Part shown: in pieces, positions 1 to 5,063 of the stretch
How the letters are laid out: each line of letters opens with the position of its first letter
Position numbering within the stretch: position 1 is the stretch's first letter
Assembly (NCBI GenBank): GCA_040755975.1
Contig: JBFLZY010000083.1
Span: forward strand, 1 to 11,334
Length of the DNA: 11,334 nucleotides
DNA from: JAIMBK01 sp040755975
GTDB taxonomy: Bacteria; Bacillota; Desulfotomaculia; Desulfotomaculales; Nap2-2B
Direction: 5' to 3'
Notes under the pieces: generated by a model
What the model saw: only the letters and a program-made list of their open reading frames with translations
What the model was told of the DNA's origin: nothing
Databases searched by the model: none
Translations under genes and position numbers: made by a program

Positions 1-1241
1 ACGGGTTTTTCCCTCCTTCGGGCGGCCTCTTTGACTACTTCCTCCAGAACGGCGCCCACAGGATCGTAACCGGCTACTTTATAAGCGGCAAAGATGCAGA
101 TTACCGCGTCCACCTGCGGGTCGTCCAGCAGCAGGCGCAGGATATCCGCGTAAGTATTTTTCAATCCTCTCTTCATCCCCGCCGGCCACATGTCCACAGG
201 ATTTTCCACCTTAAACCAGGGAGGGCCCATGGCCTGGATTTTTTTCACGGTGTCTGCGCTCAGGCGCGCCACCTCCAGGCCGTATTGACTTAAAGCGTCT
301 GCCGTTGCTATTCCGCCCCCACCCGTAACGGTAATCACGCCGACCCGTTTGCCGTCCATTTTCTGGTACGTCAAGAAGGCTTTATTTAAATCTTTAAGTT
401 CCTCCAGGTCTTCGACCCGGATAATTCCGGCTTTTTTAAACGCCGCGGCAAAAATGTGGTCCGCGCCGGCCAGAGACCCGCTGTGGGAAGCCGCGGCCCT
501 CGCCCCCGCCGCGCTTTTCCCCGTTTTTAAAACCAGCACGGGCTTTTGCGGAGTGACCTGCCGGGCCACTTCCAAAAATTCACGGCCTCCCCTGATCCCC
601 TCCATTTGGATGTTGATCACCTTTATGCGGGGATCCTCGGCAAAGCAGGCCAGGACGTCGGAAAAGTTCACGTCCGCCGCGTTGCCGATATCGATACCGA
701 TACCCAAACCTTCCGTAAAATCTGCCGCCCCGAGCACAAAAATGCCGGACTGGCAGATCACCCCGTTTTCTCTTTTGTTTGCGTCAAACTTTACAAACGA
801 AGCGTGGAAATGATCGCAAACGTTAATCACGCCGATGGTATTGGGGCCGATCAGCCGCGTGCCGGTTCCGGCGATTATTTTCTTTAATTCTTCCTGCAGC
901 CTGGCTCCCTCCTCGTCGGCATCGGCAAAACCCTGGCTGATTACAATTACAGCCTTGATCCCTTTTTCCACGCATTCCCTCACCACCACCGGAACCGCCG
1001 TGCGCGGGGTGGAGATCACCGCCAGATCGACAACTTCCGGAATATCCAGAACTGATTTATATACCTGCCGGCCCAGAATTTCTTCCGCCCGGATGTTTAC
1101 GGGATATATCCTGCATCTAACTCCGTCTTCGAGCATATTTTCCAGGGGATTAAAAGAATCCGGTCCGGTTTTTTCGGAAGCGCCCACAAGGGCCACCGAG
1201 CGCGGGTTGATAAATTGATAATACTGCTCCAGGGTCAACAT
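1..1241 (-). CDS. ADP-forming acyl-CoA (acetyl-CoA) synthetase, 5' part; runs off left edge
   Basis: The protein is the NDP-forming acyl-CoA synthetase type, which interconverts acyl-CoA + ADP + Pi and acid + CoA + ATP in the cytoplasm. I translated 413 codons; no stop is reached before the window edge. Residues about 8-100 form a CoA-binding Rossmann domain (FINPRSVALVGAS at the N-terminus). A succinyl-CoA-synthetase-like domain follows, with GPNTIGVIN near 132-140. The ASHSGSLAG motif carries the probable phosphohistidine, H253, equivalent to the active-site His of succinyl-CoA synthetase alpha and archaeal ACD alpha. The chosen start is ATG at 1241, which precedes the conserved N-terminus by about ten residues and follows a G-rich stretch and GGGAGG. 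Separate alpha subunits are roughly 450 residues and alpha-beta fusions roughly 700, so the window cannot show which this is. The acyl substrate is unknown. The family call is firm. Confidence 0.9.
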   Translation of the reverse strand, partial: MLTLEQYYQFINPRSVALVGASEKTGPDSFNPLENMLEDGVRCRIYPVNIRAEEILGRQVYKSVLDIPEVVDLAVISTPRTAVPVVVRECVEKGIKAVIVISQGFADADEEGARLQEELKKIIAGTGTRLIGPNTIGVINVCDHFHASFVKFDANKRENGVICQSGIFVLGAADFTEGLGIGIDIGNAADVNFSDVLACFAEDPRIKVINIQMEGIRGGREFLEVARQVTPQKPVLVLKTGKSAAGARAAASHSGSLAGADHIFAAAFKKAGIIRVEDLEELKDLNKAFLTYQKMDGKRVGVITVTGGGGIATADALSQYGLEVARLSADTVKKIQAMGPPWFKVENPVDMWPAGMKRGLKNTYADILRLLLDDPQVDAVICIFAAYKVAGYDPVGAVLEEVVKEAARRREKP

Positions 1242-1280
1242 CCCCCATCTTTCGCCTCCCATTTAACGGCTTGACTCCAG

Positions 1281-1310
1281 AATAAAAAATAGCCTTCGCC
1301 TCAGGAAGAC
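1281..1310 (-). terminator. Weak candidate intrinsic terminator after the rsmD operon
   Basis: On the minus strand GTCTTC (1310-1305) pairs with GAAGGC (1297-1292), a 6-bp stem with one G-U pair around a 7-nt loop. It is followed at once by TATTTTTTATT. It lies 43 nt past the stop of the coiled-coil gene and 40 nt before the synthetase start, a sensible place to end the upstream operon. The stem is short, so termination may be partial. A second weak inverted repeat, AATAAGT (1313-1319) with ACTTATT (1334-1340), sits just upstream. Confidence 0.4.
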
Positions 1311-1352
1311 TTAATAAGTAATTTAACCGCAAGACTTATTGAGCCCTGCGCA

Positions 1353-1814
1353 TTACTTTGACTCCGGCGTTTTCAAGCCCTTCAACTCCGCCCGCCCGTT
1401 TCTGATCTGCGTAAGCAGGCGGTTTAATTCTTCTTCCAGGCCGCTTAAAACGTCGTCCGCGTAATCACGCGCCCCCTGCTTGATCTCCCTGGCCACGGCT
1501 TCTGCTTTCTGAATAACTTCGTCAGCGATGGCTTTCGCCTGGCGGGCGATTTCGCTTTCTTCGGCGCGCCTGTCGAGCTGCTTTTGAGCCTCCTCGAGGA
1601 TGCGCATGGCTTCTTTTTTGGAATCTGCCAAAACTTTTTCCCGCTCCTGGAGCAGCCACTTTGCCTGGCGCACTTCTTCGGGCAGGGAAGCCCGCATTCG
1701 GTCCAGGTAATCCAACAACTTATCCTCGTCGACGAGGATCCGCCTGGTTAAAGGTATTTTCGGACTGTTTTCCACCAGCTCTTCCAATTCATTTAAAACA
1801 TTAAATAATTCCAT
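1353..1814 (-). CDS. Coiled-coil protein, ATP-synthase-B-like hypothetical, coupled to coaD
   Basis: This 153-residue protein has no recognised catalytic domain. After a short N-terminal part (residues 1-35), about residues 45-145 are almost wholly charged helix, rich in Glu, Lys, Arg and Ala with heptad-like spacing, so a long coiled coil is likely. Proteins of this look are often annotated 'ATPase' or V/F-type ATP synthase subunit because they resemble the stalk helices. There is no membrane segment and no neighbouring atp gene, so it is not a genuine ATP synthase b subunit. Its ATG overlaps the coaD stop (TAATG), which implies translational coupling and co-expression with rsmD and coaD. 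The C-terminal LSGLEEELNRLLTQI stretch could be an oligomerisation helix. A DivIVA-like scaffold role is conceivable but only a guess; the function is unknown. Confidence 0.75.
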   Translation of the reverse strand: MELFNVLNELEELVENSPKIPLTRRILVDEDKLLDYLDRMRASLPEEVRQAKWLLQEREKVLADSKKEAMRILEEAQKQLDRRAEESEIARQAKAIADEVIQKAEAVAREIKQGARDYADDVLSGLEEELNRLLTQIRNGRAELKGLKTPESK

Positions 1815-2317
1815 TATTCACACCCTCCCGTTTCCCTGCGGGCTGTAAATTTTCTAATCAGTCTTTGTTCCACCTCGGGGGGTACGAGCTCCTTAACGCA
1901 CCCGCCGAAAGAAGCCACTTCTTTAACCCCGCTGGAACTGATAAATGAATATTCGGCTCTGGTCATCAAAAATACAGTGTCAATGGCAGGCGCCAGTTTT
2001 TTATTGGTCAGCGCCATCATGAATTCGTTTTCAAAATCCGAAATTGCCCGCAAACCGCGGATAATGGCGTTAGCCCCGCGGGACCTGGCATAGTTGACAG
2101 TCAACCCGTCAAATGAATCTACTTTAACATTGGAAAAGGGGGCGAGCACCGCTTTAAGCATGTCCACCCGTTCGGCGACCGAAAATAATGGCTTTTTACT
2201 GGCGTTGCGGGACACGGCCACAATCACTTCTTCAAAAAGGGAGGCCGCCCGCTCAATAACATCCAGGTGACCGTACGTTAACGGGTCAAAACTCCCTGGA
2301 TAAACTGCTTTTGCCAA
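1814..2317 (-). CDS. coaD: Phosphopantetheine adenylyltransferase (CoaD)
   Basis: CoaD transfers AMP from ATP to 4'-phosphopantetheine to give dephospho-CoA, the penultimate step of CoA synthesis, in the cytoplasm. The N-terminus AVYPGSFDPLTYGHLDVI holds the nucleotidyltransferase (T/H)xGH motif. RGLRAISDFENEF and the C-terminal YSFISSSGVKEVA (second ATP-binding motif) are also typical. The open frame extends upstream inside rsmD, but the true start is almost certainly TTG at 2317: GGGAGGG (2332-2326) lies 8 nt before it, and the resulting 167 residues fit the usual length of about 160. The start is 4 nt after the rsmD stop and the stop overlaps the next start codon, so the three genes form a tight operon. 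The rsmD-coaD order is conserved in Firmicutes. Confidence 0.97.
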   Translation of the reverse strand: MAKAVYPGSFDPLTYGHLDVIERAASLFEEVIVAVSRNASKKPLFSVAERVDMLKAVLAPFSNVKVDSFDGLTVNYARSRGANAIIRGLRAISDFENEFMMALTNKKLAPAIDTVFLMTRAEYSFISSSGVKEVASFGGCVKELVPPEVEQRLIRKFTARRETGGCE

Positions 2318-2321
2318 ATTT

Positions 2322-2876
2322 TTAGCCCTCCCTAAAGAAAGATAGCATCGTATCACCGTATTTTTCCTGGCGATCCAGGAGCAAATTGTTAACTCTGGAG
2401 GGCAACACCTCTCTTTTGCTGCTTTCCACAATAATTATCCCGCCGGGTTTTAACAGGTTATGCTCCCCTATCCTTTCCAAAACAGGCCGCTCCAAACGCC
2501 GTTCGTAAGGCGGGTCCAGAAAAATAATATCAAAACGTTCCCCTTTTTTGTCAAGCCGTTTGAGAGCAATAAATACATCTTCCCTGAAGACGTGTGCACA
2601 GGAGATCAAAGAAAGGGCGACAAGATTATGATAAATCGTTTTCACGGCCTGGGGATCTTTTTCCACAAAAAAAGCCATTTCGGCACCGCGGCTTAACGCT
2701 TCGATTCCCACGTTGCCGCTGCCGGCAAAGAGATCTAAAAATCTGCTTCCGGTCAGCACAGAGGCCAGGATATTAAACAGGGCTTCCTTGACTCTGTCGG
2801 CAGTAGGGCGGCTCGCCCAGTTTGCCGGAATTTTCAAGCGCCGCCCTTTACAGGTGCCGGCGATAATTCTGACCAT
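2322..2876 (-). CDS. rsmD: 16S rRNA (guanine-N2)-methyltransferase RsmD
   Basis: RsmD methylates N2 of G966 (E. coli numbering) of 16S rRNA using S-adenosylmethionine, during small-subunit assembly. The sequence shows an N-terminal RIIAGTCKGRRLKIP, the family start; motif I, DLFAGSGNVGIEALSRGA, for SAM binding; and the catalytic motif IV DPPY within DIIFLDPPYERR. The length of 184 residues matches the family. I chose ATG at 2876 over TTG at 2879 because AAGGAAGG then sits about 7 nt upstream. The last codons contain the ribosome binding site of coaD. It is first in the rsmD-coaD-coiled-coil operon and divergent from gpr. The call is firm; only the exact start is open by one codon. Confidence 0.96.
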   Translation of the reverse strand: MVRIIAGTCKGRRLKIPANWASRPTADRVKEALFNILASVLTGSRFLDLFAGSGNVGIEALSRGAEMAFFVEKDPQAVKTIYHNLVALSLISCAHVFREDVFIALKRLDKKGERFDIIFLDPPYERRLERPVLERIGEHNLLKPGGIIIVESSKREVLPSRVNNLLLDRQEKYGDTMLSFFREG

Positions 2877-2902
2877 CAATTTTCCTTCCTTTGCCTGCTG
2901 AC

Positions 2903-2911
2903 ATTATAACA
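2903..2911 (-). promoter_or_regulatory. Extended -10 promoter for the rsmD operon
   Basis: The minus strand reads TGTTATAAT, a perfect extended -10 (TGnTATAAT). No good -35 lies 16-18 nt upstream, as is common for extended -10 promoters of the housekeeping sigma factor. Transcription would start about 20 nt before the rsmD start codon, just ahead of its ribosome binding site, giving a short leader. Confidence 0.65.
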
Positions 2912-2942
2912 CAGGAAAACAAAAAAATCGATTTATTTTTAC

Positions 2943-2971
2943 GTATAGAGAAATATTCTTGGGAAAAGCTA
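2943..2971 (+). promoter_or_regulatory. Candidate sigma-F-type sporulation promoter of gpr
   Basis: GTATA (2943-2947) matches the sigma-F -35 consensus GYWTA perfectly. GGAAAAGCTA (2962-2971) matches 9 of 10 positions of the -10 consensus GGNRANAMTW. The spacer is 14 nt rather than the usual 15. In Bacillus, gpr is transcribed by forespore sigma-F and sigma-G, which fits. The start site would fall near 2978, just before the gpr ribosome binding site. The sigma assignment is inference from consensus and gene identity. Confidence 0.5.
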
Positions 2972-3001
2972 TAAACAAGGAGCGGGGAAGGAGCAAACCA
3001 G

Positions 3002-3985
3002 TTGTTTACAGAGTTTTGCCGTACTTTTGGAATCAGCCTGGATCTTGCCCTGGAAGCAAGGGAAATTATCCGGGGAGAAACCGGGGAAGAGATTCCCGGC
3101 GTGCAGGTTGAAAAAGAAAAATATGACTACGCAGAAGTAACCATTGTAAAAATAGTGGAGCCCTACGCCGAAAAACTCATGGGCAAGCCGGTGGGAACCT
3201 ACATCACCATTGAGGCGCCTGTAATTAGAGAAAATAATCCTCCTGCCCACCGCGAAATAACCGAAGTTCTGGCCCGGGAATTAACACCCTTCGTAAAATT
3301 GCCGGCATATTCAAATATTTTGGTTGTGGGTCTGGGCAACTGGCGGGCCACTCCTGATTCCTTAGGACCCAAAGTTTGCAGTTTGACCGTAGTCACGCGG
3401 CACCTTTTCAATTACGCCCCTCAGGCACTTAAAGAAGGAATGCGCTCGGTAAGTACTCTGGCACCAGGAGTTTTGGGCATCACCGGAATCGAAACGGCGG
3501 AAATCATCAAGGGCGTAGCCGAGAAAATCAGGCCGGAATTGCTTATTACCGTCGACGCCCTGGCTGCCCGCAGTGTTCACCGCATCGGAACAACCATTCA
3601 AATTGCCGACACGGGCATAAGCCCCGGATCGGGAATAGGCAACCAGCGGACGGGGATAAACAAGGAAACCATGGGGGCGCCGGTAATCGCCATTGGTATT
3701 CCCACGGTTGCCCATGCTGCCGTGATTGCCCGGGACACACTGGACCAATTTTTCGAGCAATTGAGAAATAGTCCTGATCTTTACCAGATTTACAAAGGGT
3801 TAAGTCCCCGTTTTTCAGAACAGGTAATCAGTAAGGTTTTAGAACCTTTTGGCGGAAATCTCACCGTAACCCCGAAAGAAATCGACGCACTCATTCATGC
3901 CGGCGCCAAAATTGTCGCGGGAGGGATAACCCTGGCGTTGCATCCCAACCTCACTCCCGACGAATACAGTTTTTACCTGCATTGA
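3002..3985 (+). CDS. gpr: GPR endopeptidase, spore germination protease
   Basis: GPR is made in the forespore as an inactive zymogen and, at germination, cuts the small acid-soluble proteins that coat spore DNA. The 327 residues carry the family signatures RATPDSLGPK, APGVLGITGIET, VDALAARS, GISPGSGIGNQR and a C-terminal AGGITLALH. The two Asp residues essential in Bacillus megaterium GPR (D127 and D193, 66 apart) correspond to D119 and D185 here, also 66 apart. The N-terminus SLDLALEA resembles the Bacillus RTDLAVEA, so self-processing between D14 and L15 is predicted. The start is TTG at 3002, with GAAGGAG (2987-2993) 8 nt upstream. It is convergent with an SASP gene, its probable substrate, and divergent from rsmD. 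A sporulation-type promoter precedes it. Confidence 0.97.
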   Translation: MFTEFCRTFGISLDLALEAREIIRGETGEEIPGVQVEKEKYDYAEVTIVKIVEPYAEKLMGKPVGTYITIEAPVIRENNPPAHREITEVLARELTPFVKLPAYSNILVVGLGNWRATPDSLGPKVCSLTVVTRHLFNYAPQALKEGMRSVSTLAPGVLGITGIETAEIIKGVAEKIRPELLITVDALAARSVHRIGTTIQIADTGISPGSGIGNQRTGINKETMGAPVIAIGIPTVAHAAVIARDTLDQFFEQLRNSPDLYQIYKGLSPRFSEQVISKVLEPFGGNLTVTPKEIDALIHAGAKIVAGGITLALHPNLTPDEYSFYLH

Positions 3986-4053
3986 TAAGGTCCCTACCGG
4001 GGGCCGGGCAATTAAAGACCTTTTGTTCCCAACTGGCCCCCGGATAGGCCTTA
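3986..4053. repeat. Long stem-loop directly after the gpr stop codon
   Basis: TAAGGTCCCTACCGGGGGCC (3986-4005) pairs with GGCCCCCGGATAGGCCTTA (4035-4053), leaving a loop of 29 nt; the core GGGGGCC/GGCCCCC is perfect. It starts immediately after the gpr stop. No T-tract follows on either strand, so it is not a classical intrinsic terminator, but it could end or protect the gpr or SASP transcripts. AAGGTC (3987-3992 region) can alternatively pair with GACCTT (4017-4022) inside the loop. Confidence 0.6.
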
Positions 4054-4068
4054 TTACGTCAAGTAGAG

Positions 4069-4096
4069 AACACGGAATACGGCGCGTATCCGTGTT
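4069..4096. repeat. Short near-perfect hairpin between gpr and the SASP gene
   Basis: AACACGGAATACG (4069-4081) pairs with CGTATCCGTGTT (4085-4096), with one bulged base and a GCG loop. It lies 28 nt past the SASP stop on the minus strand and is the second of two tandem hairpins in the convergent gap. On the minus strand it is followed by the only partly T-rich TCTCTACTT. It may serve as the SASP transcript end, but terminator function is uncertain. Confidence 0.5.
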
Positions 4097-4123
4097 AAAG
4101 CTCTTCATCCCTTACCTCCTAGT

Positions 4124-4381
4124 TTAAGGAGTAGTCCGAGCATTTGTTACCTGGGGAGTCGGGGGTTGGGAGCCTGCGGCCAGGCTTTGCTCGTAAGCAG
4201 CAATCATCTTCCTGACCATGTTACCGCCGATGGCGCCGTTGACCCGGGAAGGAATGTCACCCATGTAACCCCCCTGCGGGACCTGGATGCCCAACTCGCG
4301 GGCAGTTTCCCATTTGAACTGCTCCATCGCGGCAGAAGCCTGCGGGAAGATTAAGGTGTTCCGCTTTTGTCCTAATGCCAT
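4124..4381 (-). CDS. Alpha/beta-type small acid-soluble spore protein
   Basis: Alpha/beta SASPs bind and protect spore DNA and are digested by GPR on germination as an amino acid source. This 85-residue protein shows the family pattern FPQASAAMEQFKWETARELGIQ, here residues 12-33, followed by SRVNGAIGGNMVRKMI (about residues 45-60). The C-terminus is a Gln/Pro/Thr-rich tail. The start ATG at 4381 follows AAGGAGGTGA (4398-4389), a near-ideal ribosome binding site suited to very high expression. Oddly, the GPR cleavage site, normally E-I-A or E-F-A, reads E25-T26-A27. There is also a short insertion (GGYMGD) before the second conserved block, which I believe clostridial family members often have. 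It is convergent with gpr. Which ssp paralogue it is cannot be told, so no symbol is given. Confidence 0.92.
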   Translation of the reverse strand: MALGQKRNTLIFPQASAAMEQFKWETARELGIQVPQGGYMGDIPSRVNGAIGGNMVRKMIAAYEQSLAAGSQPPTPQVTNARTTP

Positions 4382-4414
4382 TTACAGTTCACCTCCTTGA
4401 CTTTAATCTAGACT

Positions 4415-4444
4415 TAGTATTATCGTCAATAAAATAATTTATAA
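4415..4444 (-). promoter_or_regulatory. Candidate sigma-G-type promoter of the SASP gene
   Basis: On the minus strand AATACTA (4421-4415) differs by one base from the sigma-G -10 consensus CATNMTA. TTATA (4444-4440), exactly 18 nt upstream, matches 3 of 5 positions of the -35 consensus GMATR. The predicted start site near 4408 leaves a short leader into the strong ribosome binding site. SASP genes are classic sigma-G targets. The -35 is poor, so this is tentative. Confidence 0.35.
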
Positions 4445-4568
4445 CTAGAACATTTTACCCAAGCAAAGCCCGGATCATTAAGAATTCAGCAGCCAAACCT
4501 CCAGAAAAATGTAAAAAAAGAGTATATCATATTATGGTAGCGCTGTTATAAAATGTTACCCGAAATTA

Positions 4569-4590
4569 AAACGAGCTTTTTAACTCGTTT
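4569..4590. repeat. AT-rich hairpin upstream of the rpmB promoter
   Basis: AAACGAG (4569-4575) is an inverted repeat of CTCGTTT (4584-4590) around an 8-nt loop. A looser palindrome with an AGCGCT centre, TTAT...ATAA, lies at 4532-4551. Both sit in the 285-nt divergent gap between the SASP and rpmB starts, upstream of the likely rpmB promoter. They would therefore not be in the rpmB transcript. No gene is visible in this gap; apart from these and the two promoters I see nothing else. Confidence 0.4.
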
Positions 4591-4600
4591 AAACAATAAC

Positions 4601-4629
4601 TTGCGCTTCCTGATTTCTTTTGATAGAAT
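4601..4629 (+). promoter_or_regulatory. Candidate housekeeping promoter of rpmB
   Basis: TAGAAT (4624-4629) matches the -10 consensus at 5 of 6 bases. TTGCGC (4601-4606), 17 nt upstream, matches the -35 at 3 of 6. The expected start site near 4636 precedes the ribosome binding site GGGAGGTG by about 17 nt, a normal arrangement. Confidence 0.5.
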
Positions 4630-4666
4630 ATCGGGGTGATACCTGTTTTTTAGGGAGGTGTTGTTC

Positions 4667-4858
4667 TTGGCCAGGAAATGTGCCATTTGCGGAAAAGGGA
4701 ACAGGGTAGGAATGCAGATTAGCCATTCCCACATCAGGACAAAAAGAACCTGGACGCCTAATTTACAAAGAGTAAAAGCAATCGTTGACGGCACGCCAAA
4801 AAGAATCCTGGTCTGCACGCGCTGCCTGCGGAGCGGCAAGGTGCAAAGGGCAGGATAA
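4667..4858 (+). CDS. rpmB: 50S ribosomal protein L28, zinc-binding form
   Basis: L28 is a structural protein of the large ribosomal subunit. The 63 residues begin MARKCAICGKGNRVG, typical of the family, and continue with SHSHIRTKRTWTPNLQ and a C-terminal RILVCTRCLRSGKV. The paired CAIC and CTRC motifs make this the Cys-containing (C+) type that should bind zinc; zinc-independent paralogues in other bacteria lack them. I chose TTG at 4667 because it gives the canonical MARKC start and lies about 8 nt after GGGAGG (4653-4658). An in-frame GTG at 4658 overlaps that ribosome binding site and is unlikely. The gene stands alone on its strand, between the SASP gene and an inverted-repeat element that starts 4 nt after the stop. 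Confidence 0.97.
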   Translation: MARKCAICGKGNRVGMQISHSHIRTKRTWTPNLQRVKAIVDGTPKRILVCTRCLRSGKVQRAG

Positions 4859-4862
4859 AAAT

Positions 4863-5044
4863 AGCCACAGAGAGTCAGAGAACCCAGAGAATTTTTGATC
4901 CGATTTTATTGCGAAAAGACCCCATTTTATCAAGGCACAATCACAATTATACCCGAAAATTAATCACTTTTAATTTTTGAGAGGTCTTATCGCTTCAGAA
5001 TTGTCTTACAAAAATTTTCTGTGCTCTCTGCGTTCTCTGTGGCT
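4863..5044. repeat. 182-bp nested inverted-repeat (MITE-like) element
   Basis: The outer arms are 4863-4897, beginning AGCCACAGAGAG, and 5009-5044, ending TTCTCTGTGGCT. Aligned as inverted repeats they agree at about 30 of 36 positions. Inside them GCGAAAAGACC (4911-4921) pairs with GGTCTTATCGC (4983-4993) at 10 of 11 positions. Within the centre AAAATTA (4956-4962) pairs with TAATTTT (4971-4977). The arms are themselves built of a roughly 9-nt repeat of the form CACAGAGAN. No open frame is visible inside. The element fills the gap between convergent rpmB and the nicotinate phosphoribosyltransferase gene, and may also terminate both. Whether it is mobile cannot be judged from one copy; TAAAA occurs on both flanks. 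Confidence 0.8.
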
Positions 5045-5063
5045 TAAAACCCTGCAGCTTTAA

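Noticed and set aside
349..1218. Plus-strand frames opposite the acyl-CoA synthetase
   Set aside because: The minus strand encodes an uninterrupted, clearly recognisable synthetase across the region; these are shadows.
1150..1332. Small minus-strand frame of 60 codons overlapping the synthetase start
   Set aside because: It overlaps the synthetase N-terminus in another frame; the CoA-binding motif is in the synthetase frame starting at 1241.
1353..1814. F0F1 ATP synthase subunit b
   Set aside because: There is helical stalk-like sequence but no N-terminal membrane segment and no atp genes nearby.
4546..4839. Minus-strand frame of 97 codons opposite rpmB
   Set aside because: It is antisense to L28, whose zinc motifs and family match are unambiguous.
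4863..5044. CRISPR array, because of the repeated CAGAGA units
   Set aside because: The units are 9 nt long, abut without unique spacers, and occur in inverted arms rather than as a direct-repeat array; no cas gene is present.
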